Origin: Verrucomicrobia bacterium UBA4286 | Lineage (GTDB): Bacteria > Verrucomicrobiota > Kiritimatiellia > RFP12 > UBA1067 | Reading direction: 5' to 3' | NCBI GenBank assembly: GCA_002395905.1 | Contig: DGVK01000122.1 | Location: forward strand, 1-14,594 | Length of the DNA: 14,594 nt | In this document: in pieces, positions 1-8,100 of the stretch | Layout of the letters: every line of letters begins with the position of its first letter | How positions within the stretch are numbered: the stretch's first letter is position 1 | Notes under the pieces: generated by a model | Told to the model about the DNA's origin: nothing | Seen by the model: only the letters and a program-made list of their open reading frames with translations | Databases searched by the model: none | Made by a program: the position numbers and the translations under genes

Positions 1-96
1 ACGCAGTGCGACATGTTCTGCAACCGCTATCCGCTCGAGGACGCGCTCAAGCTCTTCGGTGCGCTGGACGGCAAGGGCGCGCAGGACGTAAAGTGA
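1..96 (+). CDS. 3' end of an unidentified gene (partial)
   Basis: The plus-strand frame open from base 1 encodes about 31 residues and ends at TGA 94-96. The tail includes the stretch MFCNRYPLEDALKLFGALDG. Codon use is GC-rich like the neighbours. It ends 19 bases before the next gene's ATG, so it is probably the preceding member of the same transcription unit. I do not recognise the family from so short a tail. There is no membrane segment or repeat in what remains. Confidence 0.6.
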   Translation, partial: TQCDMFCNRYPLEDALKLFGALDGKGAQDVK

Positions 97-115
97 AGTC
101 GAAGGGGCGGCGGTA

Positions 116-1312
116 ATGGCGACAACTGTTACTACAACTGAATCATGGGGGGCGCGCCTCGGGAGTTCCGTACGTGGAATACTCGTCGGTCTGGCGTTGT
201 TCGTCGCCGGTTTCCCGGTTCTCTTCTGGAATGAAGGCAACTCGGTAAGGACGGCCAAGGCGATCGACGAGGGCGAGGGCGCGTGCATATCGCTTGAGTC
301 GAACGAGACTGTCGATCATGATATGGACGGGAGGCTCGTGCACATGACCGGCAAGGCCGACACGGCCGACGTTCTTGCAGACGACGAGTTCGGCATTTCC
401 GTCACGGCGATCTGCCTCAAACGCAAGGTTGAGATGTATCAGTGGATCGAGGATTCGCACACCACCGAGAAGAAGAACCTCGGCGGCAGCGTGACCAAGA
501 CGACCACCTACACCTACAGCAAAGACTGGTCCGAAAACGCGATCGACTCCAGCTCCTTCCACGAAGCGGGGCATGACAACCCGGGCGCAATCGAGTTTCA
601 GGCGGGCGAGACATACGCCCAGAACGTTTCGTTCGGTGCGTTCCGCCTGAACAAGAAACAGATCGAGTCCATCGGCGGCGCGCAGGTGTACAAGTTCCCC
701 GCCGGCTGGACAAGCCGCGTGGACCGTGTGCAGCTTCAGGGGCAGACGGTTTTTGTGCCGAACGCCGAGACGCGCGCCAACAAGCTCAACAACCGCAATG
801 TCGCGTCGCAGCCGAGAATCGGCGATATGCGCGTCACGTTCTCGGTCGTCCTGCCGCAGGAGGTTTCGATCATCGCCAAACAGCACGGCGACACGTTCGT
901 GCCGTATACGGCGAAGAACGGCAAGAAGCTCAGCTACGTGCGCAGCGGCGTCGCCGACGCCGCCGAGATGTTTGCGACCGCCCGTTCCAACAATTCGCTT
1001 GTCACGTGGCTTGTGCGCATCGCTGGCTTCCTGCTCATGTTCTTCGGCATTTCGGCCGTGCTCAAGCCGCTTGGCGTTCTTGCAGACGTTCTGCCGATTC
1101 TCGGCGACATCGTCGGGATCGGAACCGGCATTGTCGCCGGCCTCGTCGCGCTCATATGCGCGCTGGTGACGATCGCCGTCGCCTGGCTTTTCTACAGGCC
1201 GGTTCTCGGAATCGTTCTTCTCGCGGCGGCTGCGTTCCTCGTCTGGAAACTCGTCCAGAAGAAAAAGGCTGCCAAAGCCGCTGCGCAGAACGTGCCCGCC
1301 CAGGCCTCCTGA
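116..1312 (+). CDS. TMEM43-family (LUMA-like) membrane protein
   Basis: This encodes a 398-residue integral membrane protein resembling the TMEM43 family (Pfam TMEM43). Family proteins have one N-terminal membrane helix, a large extracytoplasmic domain and several C-terminal helices. That layout is visible: one hydrophobic helix at about residues 21-38, followed by FWNEGN, a polar domain at about 40-290, then hydrophobic segments at about 296-315, 330-358 and 362-380, and a Lys/Ala-rich tail. The ATG at 116 has a good ribosome site (GAAGGGG, 101-107). The next gene starts one base after the stop, so the two are probably co-transcribed. The role of bacterial TMEM43 proteins is poorly known; eukaryotic LUMA is a nuclear-envelope/ER protein. 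The family call rests on overall architecture and remembered motifs rather than a search. Confidence 0.75.
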   Translation: MATTVTTTESWGARLGSSVRGILVGLALFVAGFPVLFWNEGNSVRTAKAIDEGEGACISLESNETVDHDMDGRLVHMTGKADTADVLADDEFGISVTAICLKRKVEMYQWIEDSHTTEKKNLGGSVTKTTTYTYSKDWSENAIDSSSFHEAGHDNPGAIEFQAGETYAQNVSFGAFRLNKKQIESIGGAQVYKFPAGWTSRVDRVQLQGQTVFVPNAETRANKLNNRNVASQPRIGDMRVTFSVVLPQEVSIIAKQHGDTFVPYTAKNGKKLSYVRSGVADAAEMFATARSNNSLVTWLVRIAGFLLMFFGISAVLKPLGVLADVLPILGDIVGIGTGIVAGLVALICALVTIAVAWLFYRPVLGIVLLAAAAFLVWKLVQKKKAAKAAAQNVPAQAS

Positions 1313-1313
1313 G

Positions 1314-2309
1314 ATGTCTGAAGGCATGTCATCGGTAAAGGTCGCCGTCGCAGCTTTTGTTGCGATGGCGGCTTTGTCTGTATCGGCGGCAAAACCCGAA
1401 CTGCATCTTTTCATAGATCCGTCGGCGCTTGTCGAGATCGCCCCGCTTGCGCTCGACGCGATCCAGATAAAACGCCGTGCGTCCGCACGCGAGGCCATGC
1501 ACAACGCCGAACTCGCCAAACGCGGTATCGCCGAGGTTCCGCCGTGCGGAATGCAGCGCTACACGATAGACACAGGCGGGCTTCTAAAAGGTCTCGCGTT
1601 CGATGAATGGGGGGAGTTCTATGTCGACAGGCGCTTTGTGACGGATGAAGAGATGAAGACCGTCCAGGCGATAGAGGCCTGGATTCGGAAGTGGTTTCCC
1701 TCCAAGGTGAAGCGGCGGCGCGTGCCTGTCCTGCCGTCAGGCAGGGAGGGGGTGCCGGTCTTCTGCGGCTTCGAGGACGACCGCTACCAGCAGCACGACG
1801 CGCTGATACTCAAGCTGGTCGACGAGTTCAACGCCGATAAAGCCGCAGGATGCGGCGGAACGGCGGCGCAGGCGAAAAAAATCCCCGATCTTTCCGTCGC
1901 GCTCGTCAAGGCGCACATGATAGAAGAGTCCGGCGGAAACGGTTCCTCTTCGAAAGCGGCCTGGCTTGTAGATCCTCTCCAGGTGAACGTTCCCGGCGAC
2001 TGGAGCGATGAAAAGCGCGATGTGGGGCTTGCGAAGCCGTCGAAGCGCAACGAAGGGACTCCCGAGAAAAACATACGCGCGGCGATACGCTACCTTTCGC
2101 GCAAAGGCTTCGGAATATCGGGCAAGGCGGCGTCTGGCAGGGCTGAAGGCTACTTCGACGGATGGGAAACGGCTCTCCGCCGCTACAACGGACGTCGCGA
2201 CCGCACGGCGACCGACCGCTATTACAGCGACGAATACGCGTCGAAGATATTGAAGAGGGCGGCGAACCCGAATATGTTTGTGCCCATAGAGATCAAGCTT
2301 GCGAAATAG
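1314..2309 (+). CDS. Secreted lysozyme-fold protein, lytic transglycosylase-like
   Basis: This is a 331-residue protein with an N-terminal signal peptide (hydrophobic stretch KVAVAAFVAMAALSVSAA). The C-terminal third (about 195-315) looks like a lysozyme-superfamily/SLT domain. It has an AHMIEESGG motif with a candidate catalytic Glu205, then DPLQVN (about 220-225) at the place of the usual 'G-L-M/F-Q-I/V' motif, and ALRRYNG near residue 290, as in transglycosylases that end 'A-x-x-Y-N-G'. The expected reaction is cleavage of the MurNAc-GlcNAc bond of peptidoglycan in the periplasm. The N-terminal half (about 30-190) is not recognised. ATG 1314 is one base after the TMEM43 stop and has no clear Shine-Dalgarno, so it may be translationally coupled. 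ATG 1326 is an alternative start that keeps the signal peptide. A non-catalytic lysozyme-like fold remains possible. Confidence 0.62.
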   Translation: MSEGMSSVKVAVAAFVAMAALSVSAAKPELHLFIDPSALVEIAPLALDAIQIKRRASAREAMHNAELAKRGIAEVPPCGMQRYTIDTGGLLKGLAFDEWGEFYVDRRFVTDEEMKTVQAIEAWIRKWFPSKVKRRRVPVLPSGREGVPVFCGFEDDRYQQHDALILKLVDEFNADKAAGCGGTAAQAKKIPDLSVALVKAHMIEESGGNGSSSKAAWLVDPLQVNVPGDWSDEKRDVGLAKPSKRNEGTPEKNIRAAIRYLSRKGFGISGKAASGRAEGYFDGWETALRRYNGRRDRTATDRYYSDEYASKILKRAANPNMFVPIEIKLAK

Positions 2310-2341
2310 GGAATGAAAAGTCGAAACGCTGGGCGGCGGGG

Positions 2342-2971
2342 CTAGACTTTAAGCAGCTGGCGGCGCATGGCGATAGCGACGGCTTCGGCGCGGTTTGCGG
2401 CGCCGAGCTTGTTATACACCTCGTTCAAGTGCTGTTTGACGCGGCTTTTGGAAATGCCGAGCATTTTGGTTATGTCGTCGTTGGAAAGCCCCCGCGTGAT
2501 TGAATCGAGCACCTGGCGCTGACGCGGCGTCAGAGCGATTTCGTGCTCGGCGTCCTCTATTGTCGCCGCGATTTCCGGCGAAAGGCGGCGTTCGCCGCGC
2601 GCCGTCGCGCGGATTGTGTCGGCGAGTGCGGCGTTGGACAAGTCCTTTGTCACCGCGCCTGTCGCGCCGGCGTCGAGCGCGCGCGCGATCTCCGCCGAAG
2701 TTCCGTAGGTCGTGAGAATCAGAACGCGCGAGCCGGGCGACGCGCGCAGAACGGCGGCTGTCGCCTCCGCGCCGTCCATGCCGGGCATTCTGAAATCCAT
2801 CACGATGACATCCGGGCGCAGCTCTCCGGCGAGGCGCGCCGCCGTTGCGCCGTCCTCGGCCTCGCCGCATACAGCGAGGTCGCTTTCCAGATTGATTATA
2901 GCCGCAAGTCCCATCCGCACGACCGCGTGGTCGTCTGTCAGCAGAACAGTCGTCTTCTTCGCCTGGTTCAT
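2342..2971 (-). CDS. NarL/FixJ-family response regulator
   Basis: This is a 209-residue two-component response regulator. The receiver domain (about 7-125) has the acidic pair Asp13/Asp14, the phosphoacceptor Asp59 in VIVMDFRMPGMDG, the switch threonine in LILTTYG (87-88) and the conserved Lys109 in VTKD. The C-terminal LuxR-type helix-turn-helix (about 146-205) has LTPRQRQVLDSITRGLSNDD and a recognition helix in ISKSRVKQHL. It should bind DNA as a phosphorylated dimer. Its ATG overlaps the kinase stop as ATGA (2968-2971), preceded by GGAG in the kinase tail. The pair is therefore a translationally coupled operon and the cognate partner is almost certain. The reading frame extends 50 codons upstream, but that extension lies inside the kinase gene and has no domain content. 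The divergent 5149-13536 operon is the obvious candidate target. Confidence 0.93.
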   Translation of the reverse strand: MNQAKKTTVLLTDDHAVVRMGLAAIINLESDLAVCGEAEDGATAARLAGELRPDVIVMDFRMPGMDGAEATAAVLRASPGSRVLILTTYGTSAEIARALDAGATGAVTKDLSNAALADTIRATARGERRLSPEIAATIEDAEHEIALTPRQRQVLDSITRGLSNDDITKMLGISKSRVKQHLNEVYNKLGAANRAEAVAIAMRRQLLKV

Positions 2972-5022
2972 CTGCCCATCTCCACTGTGATCTTCGTTCC
3001 TGTGTCTGCCGCACTCTCTATCTTGACCGACCCTCCGGCGCGAATGGCGCGCTCCTTCACTCCTTGAAGCCCGAAATGCCCCTCTTTCGGCCCCGGACAC
3101 GCCGCAGGATCGAATCCGCATCCGTCATCCCTCACCGAGAAGCGTATTCTGCCTTCGCGGTGCTCGCCGGCGATCCACACGTGCCGCGCCCGCCCGTGTC
3201 GGACGGCGTTGACGACGAGTTCGCGCACGATTGAAAGGACAGCGTGAGCCGTCGAGTCGCTCAACTTTGCACGCGGCACTGCGAAACGCACCGTCACCTT
3301 GGCGTCGTCGGACCACGGCCGGACGGTCCGCCGGACGGCGTCGGCGAAGTCGGCCTCGGCAAGAGTGTTGCTGCGCAGATCCCACAGGCAGCGTCGCAGG
3401 TCCTCGCGGCACGACTGCAGCGCCCGCCGCGCTATGGCGAGGAATTTCGCCGCCGCGTCGCGGTCTGTGCTGAACGTCCTTTCGACAGCGTCGATCTGAA
3501 ACGACACGCCTGTGAGGGTCTGCGATACCGCGTCGTGGATTTCTGCGGCCAGCCGCGTGCGCTCGTCCACGCGCAGTTCCGACGCCACCTTGCCTATTTC
3601 GGCTTTCAAGAGCTGGCGCCCCCGCCGCTCGGCGAGGCGCCTTAGCGCCCTGTTCCAGACAGCCGCACCGAGAAGCGCGAGGCCGAGCGCGATTATCAGC
3701 GTAAGGAGTCGCCCGGTCGTCCACCATGGCGGACGGCGAAGAATCTGCAGGTCGGCCGCGACGCGCGGCGCGACCGTGAAACCTTCGGTGTGAGGAAAGG
3801 CGCTCCAGTGCGATGTGCGCGAAGTGTTGCGCACGCACGTCCCCGCTACCGACACTTCGCACCCGCGAACGATGCCGACGGCTTCCGGCGAAGGCGCGAG
3901 CGCGCTTGCATCGACGCGCACCAGGCGTCCGCCCAATGCGACGGCGAAAACACCTTCATCGACGTCTACGACACGTCCGCGCAGTCTTACAGCCAGGCCT
4001 TTTGCGCATATGTCACGCAGGACGGTCGCCATGTCGAAATCCTCCGAAAGCGTCACGGCAGGTCCCGTTGCAAGCGCCGTGCCCTGCGCAGGAGCGAGCC
4101 GCGCCTTGGTAAGAATAATGATGAACAGATCCGTCTCCGGGAAGCCGGCCGCAATCACGCGCTCGCCCCAGGACGGGGATTTTTCGCCTTCTGCCAGCGC
4201 AAGGCCTACAATCTGGTTGCCGTCTGTTCTTACCAGGACTTCGCGCCCCTCGTTGAACGCCGCTATGACGCAGCCCTCGACCCGTCGTCGCCCCATGCGC
4301 GAAAGCGCCGCGACCGATCTGTAGCGTATGTTCTCCACGCCCGGCTGAGGACTGTCGGGAATAGGCGGCGCGTGTCGCGGATCGTCGTCGGCCGGGATGT
4401 CTACGGTGATGTCCGCCGTATCTGTCACCGTAAGCTGCGGCGTCTGGAACTTGCGCTTTGCGCCGTCCGGCAGAACTGTCGCGATTCCTTTTGCCGAGAT
4501 TGTCGCGCCGAGGAGATGATCGAGCGATGCGTCGCGCCCGACACTCACCGCCGCGAAGAAGGGCGCAGTCGCGGTTCTCATGAGAAGGAAGCGCCAGGCG
4601 GGATCGATCTCGTCATGGACTATATCGACAACTGTTCCGCGCATGACGACCGGACGCCCGTCGAAAGTTTCGTCGCTTAGTTGTTCAGGCGTGGCTGCGA
4701 CAGGCGCCGGGACGCGACCCGCGCCGAGCGGCGCGGCGCTGTCGATGAACGCGCGAAGCCATCCGAACTTGTCCGCGCCGACGTGTCCTTGCAGAAAATA
4801 GCGTCCGCCTGCCTGAAGCGGAACAGAGTTTGTCGTGCGCAGATAGCCGCAGCCAGTCTCGTCGACGACCCAGCACGAGAGGTCGTGAGAAGCCTTTGCG
4901 ACGGCGGTTACGGAACATGTCACGGCGAAAGTCGCGTCCGACCGGTCGGCGTTCCAGACCGACTGGCGCAGTTCGGCAACGTTGTCGATCGCCGCCGCCA
5001 GAAGAAGCGCAGAAAGTGTCAT
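2968..5022 (-). CDS. Two-component sensor histidine kinase (HisKA_3 type) with long repetitive sensor region
   Basis: This is a 684-residue membrane sensor kinase. Residues 1-12 are hydrophobic (signal-like). About 15-430 form a large predicted extracytoplasmic beta-rich region in which a short 'x-G-x-x-V-x-x-x-G-x-V' pattern recurs (about 121-131, 244-252, 342-352), suggesting tandem OB-like modules. A membrane helix lies at about 438-458. The HisKA_3 dimerisation/phosphotransfer domain (about 480-550) has His496 in AAEIHDAVSQTLTG. The HATPase domain (about 590-684) has the N box ELVVNAVRHG (Asn605), the G1 motif DDGCGFD (632-638) and the G2 motif GHFGLQGVKERA. It phosphorylates the overlapping downstream NarL-type regulator. 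The start at 5022 has no Shine-Dalgarno but has a TATAAT only six bases upstream, implying leaderless mRNA. The ligand is unknown. Confidence 0.9.
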   Translation of the reverse strand: MTLSALLLAAAIDNVAELRQSVWNADRSDATFAVTCSVTAVAKASHDLSCWVVDETGCGYLRTTNSVPLQAGGRYFLQGHVGADKFGWLRAFIDSAAPLGAGRVPAPVAATPEQLSDETFDGRPVVMRGTVVDIVHDEIDPAWRFLLMRTATAPFFAAVSVGRDASLDHLLGATISAKGIATVLPDGAKRKFQTPQLTVTDTADITVDIPADDDPRHAPPIPDSPQPGVENIRYRSVAALSRMGRRRVEGCVIAAFNEGREVLVRTDGNQIVGLALAEGEKSPSWGERVIAAGFPETDLFIIILTKARLAPAQGTALATGPAVTLSEDFDMATVLRDICAKGLAVRLRGRVVDVDEGVFAVALGGRLVRVDASALAPSPEAVGIVRGCEVSVAGTCVRNTSRTSHWSAFPHTEGFTVAPRVAADLQILRRPPWWTTGRLLTLIIALGLALLGAAVWNRALRRLAERRGRQLLKAEIGKVASELRVDERTRLAAEIHDAVSQTLTGVSFQIDAVERTFSTDRDAAAKFLAIARRALQSCREDLRRCLWDLRSNTLAEADFADAVRRTVRPWSDDAKVTVRFAVPRAKLSDSTAHAVLSIVRELVVNAVRHGRARHVWIAGEHREGRIRFSVRDDGCGFDPAACPGPKEGHFGLQGVKERAIRAGGSVKIESAADTGTKITVEMGR

Positions 5023-5028
5023 GGCGAC

Positions 5029-5037
5029 ATTATACCA
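5029..5037 (-). promoter_or_regulatory. Extended -10 promoter of the kinase/regulator operon, predicted leaderless
   Basis: On the minus strand the sequence reads TGGTATAATGTCGCCATG: a perfect TGN-TATAAT extended -10, six bases, then the kinase ATG at 5022. With normal spacing, transcription would start at or next to the A of ATG. No convincing -35 (TTGACA) is visible 16-18 bases upstream; the best is a weak GTGCGA. Confidence 0.6.
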
Positions 5038-5069
5038 TATTATCGAGGTCGCACGCGCGCGAGCGCCCC

Positions 5070-5085
5070 CTAGCCTTTGGGCTAG
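5070..5085. promoter_or_regulatory. Inverted repeat, possible operator of the divergent two-component system
   Basis: CTAGCC (5070-5075), a TTTG spacer and GGCTAG (5080-5085) form a perfect 6-bp inverted repeat. It lies between the divergent promoters at 5029-5037 (minus) and 5108-5116 (plus). Its centre (5077.5) is about -45.5 from the predicted start of the plus-strand operon and about -55 from the kinase start. That placement suits a dimeric activator such as the NarL-type regulator encoded next door. No T-run follows, so it is not an intrinsic terminator. The operator role is inferred from position and symmetry only. Confidence 0.35.
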
Positions 5086-5107
5086 ATGGCAGGAGCGGCG
5101 GGGCTTA

Positions 5108-5116
5108 TGCTATAAT
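5108..5116 (+). promoter_or_regulatory. Extended -10 promoter of the surface protein/enzyme operon
   Basis: TGC-TATAAT (TATAAT at 5111-5116) is a perfect extended -10. It predicts a start near 5123 and a leader of about 26 bases. The ribosome site AAAGGGGAG (5135-5143) lies five bases before ATG 5149. There is no TTGACA-like -35; the sequence 17-18 bases upstream is GGCAG. The missing -35 fits either extended -10 function or activator dependence. Confidence 0.65.
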
Positions 5117-5148
5117 TCACTTGTTAAAACATTTAAAGGGGAGACTCC

Positions 5149-8100
5149 ATGAAACACCACATGCTTGCAACACTCTTCGCTCTGGCCTCGCTTTTCGCGT
5201 CCGCCGCCGCAACGGTGACAAATGTTCCGGCGAATGGCTCCCTGGAGCTGACGAGCGGAGACAACAAGGACAATACAATCATCGTCGCGGCTGGAGGAGC
5301 TACGATCACGTTTGCGAACGGAAGCGGGAACAAGACGTTTTATCCGCACCTTGTCGTTTCCGGCGGCGTCGTGCGCGTCAGTTCGTCTGGATTTTCCCGT
5401 TATCGGTTCGTCTCCGGCGTTCGTGCCGTCGACGGAGGCTCGCTGGAAATCGACGGCGTTTCAACGATCAGCATCGACCGCAAGACAATTCCAGACCCCA
5501 CTGATATCATGCCGGCCACCGGCCCACTTTGCGACTTCGACAACGTAAGCTTCACTTCCGGTTCCGGCAAACTTGCGCTCAATTACAATGCTACCGTCCG
5601 TCGGTTGCCGAACTGCAAGATCGTCGTGGAGCCAGGCGACAGTGCGGTATCCACGACGGTTGCCCTCGCAAGCACTGACTCCAACGCCGCCGCGGCGCTG
5701 CTTGATAATGGCTCGCTTTGCCTTACCAACTTCAACGCCATAGCGCTTACGGCGAATGCGCTTCCCGGCAGATGCAATGTGCAGGTTTCACCAGGGCGAA
5801 CTTTCAAGTTCGATCAAGGGAATCTTTCGGCTGATGGTTTGACCTTGACGCCTTCCTCCGGTGCGACAGGCCTCTTCAACATTGAGCTTCTCGGGCGTGG
5901 TGCGACGGTGTGCTTTGCAAATGATGGAGGAAAGAACATCCGATGCGAGTCAAACATCACAGGGCTTGGCGAAATTCTCTTCAAGCCGAATTCAGGAACT
6001 GTCATAACGCGCTTCCGCGGCATGGCCTATACGGCGACAGATTCTTCGTCATTTTCAATTCCGGTTGACACGGCGAACGAGCCTGTTCCCACAGAGAGCT
6101 GGAAGTCAAAGGTTTCGCACTGGTTCGACGCTTCTGACGAGTCGACGCTCGTACCGTTCTCGTTCGATCCGTCCGTCTGGGGCGGCAATTGGGTAAGCGC
6201 AAAAAACGAATTCGATGGGAATCAGCTTGTCATTGGCATGAAGGACAAGGTGGAGGGTTCTACTGTGTCGCTGTACAACAAGCGGCTATGGAGCACAGGC
6301 GGGCGTTTCAGCGCGTCGCAATATCACCTTCAGGTCCTGCCGTATAGGGTAAAGGACGGTTTGAACGGTAAGACGTATTTGAGTTGCGGAAAGCGCGGTG
6401 TTTCATCCGATGGAGCCAAGTATGATTCCAACGGCAATCTCATATCATCAACCGAGAACCGCCGTCTCAAATTCTGGAGTTCCACGGCGATTGACGGCAG
6501 CACAGTTCCATCAGGTGACTATGCCAAGATCAGTGCATCTTATGCAATACTCGTTTTCGGTTCGCAGAACGGCGGGGGCGAAGCGGTAATCGGTACGGAC
6601 GGCAATCAGGTGTCCGGGAACGGTTCGTTTGTCCGGCAGAGTGGAATCGACAAGGCATGGACTACCCGAGACGGTTATTCCATGCATGCTGATGGGCTTA
6701 CTGTAAATCCGAAAAATGCAAAGCCGAACGGCGGATGGCAGATTCTGTCTATAGATATGTCGGCGACAAATACGCTGGTCAACGGTCTCGGACCGATGGA
6801 TGCCAATGCCGGCGAAACCGACTGCGGCGGTCAGAACTACGCCGAAGTCATCTTCTTCTCCGAGAAGCCGACGACTGTCGAGCGCGCCGCCTGCGAGCGC
6901 TACCTTGCCGAGAAGTGGGGCCTCGAATCCTCTTATGCGCAGTGGGATGTCCAGTATGCGCAGCTTAGCGGCAGTTCTGGAACTGTAACCCTTTACGATG
7001 ACGCCAGAACCACATACGACAGTGTGGAAGAGATAGCTGCGGAAGGTTCGTTCTCCGGTACGGTGATTATACCGGCAGAAAAGACGCTGGTCATTGAGAA
7101 GCCACTTCCACCTACAGAAGCGGATGTGTCGGAGACGAATCGCGTCGGATGGTACGACCCCGACTTTTCGGGTGCGGTTGTATACGATGCAACCGCGCTT
7201 GGACACGACGATCTGCTCTACGCACTTTATGGCAGGACGTTGGTGAACTTGTGCACAGACGATAACGATATATGGTTCACGAGCGGATGGCGCGGAGATA
7301 GCGGGGCCGTCAACAATTTCGCACCTTCCGTCTCACGGTCTGCACGAGGTGCGCTTACAACCGGCCCTAAACGCAACTGGCTCAATTTCAAGGAAAGTTA
7401 CGGGGATTCCCTCGGTAATATGATTCGCTCTCGCAAGGTAAGTTCGGGCGTAAACGGATCCATGTACGGCATGAAAGTCCGGCAAGGGTTCTTTGTCGTC
7501 GATACTTCGTCCGGAGGCGGTGACATATTCAATACAGATGCTACGTTTTCTAAAGGCAAGATAAAGCCCCGCACCGACGGAAGCGACAGCAGCAAACCGA
7601 TCTGGCGTGATGGTACGGTCGCTATGTCAGGCACATGGCTTGACACGGACGAGATCAACGGGGCGGAGCGAGGCTACAACGGCAGGGCAGAGGTTTTGTC
7701 TTTTGCTACCGAAAGCGAGACTTTGAACGTGGGGTATGTTGCAAACTACAGTGGTTCTCATGCCGAGATTGTCGGCGAGTTCATACTCTACTCCCAGCCG
7801 CTGGAAGATGCGGCGCGGACGAAGGTGCAGGAATACTTGATGTACAAGTGGTTTGGCGATCTGAACGGGAAGTACGCAGACTACTCCGGCGCGACTGTTA
7901 CGGGCGCAGGTACGGTTAAGAGCCCGACGTTGCGCAACCTGCCGAAGTTCGGCGACAACTTCACGGGCGAACTCGTCGGCGGCTCGCGGCTTGAGTTCAA
8001 CCTTGGCGCGGACGGCGTCGCCGATGCGTTGGCGATTGGCCGTGAGCTCGCGTTGGAGGATGGCGCGACTGTTACGGTGAATGTGAGCGGCAAGCCGGCA

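Noticed and set aside
143..1519. 458-codon open frame on the minus strand
   Set aside because: It is antisense across the TMEM43-like gene and the next gene's start. No domain or start signal is seen, and the charged repetitive composition is typical of shadow frames.
2310..2341. Bidirectional terminator between the convergent genes
   Set aside because: No inverted repeat with a T-run is visible in the 32 bases.
2972..3121. Longer N-terminus for the response regulator
   Set aside because: The extra 50 codons lie within the kinase gene and are Arg/Ser-rich. The receiver domain begins right after the ATG at 2971, which overlaps the kinase stop.
5087..5104. Sigma-54-like TGGCAG element before the surface-protein gene
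   Set aside because: The -12 TTGC half is absent at the required spacing, and a perfect TATAAT lies just downstream.
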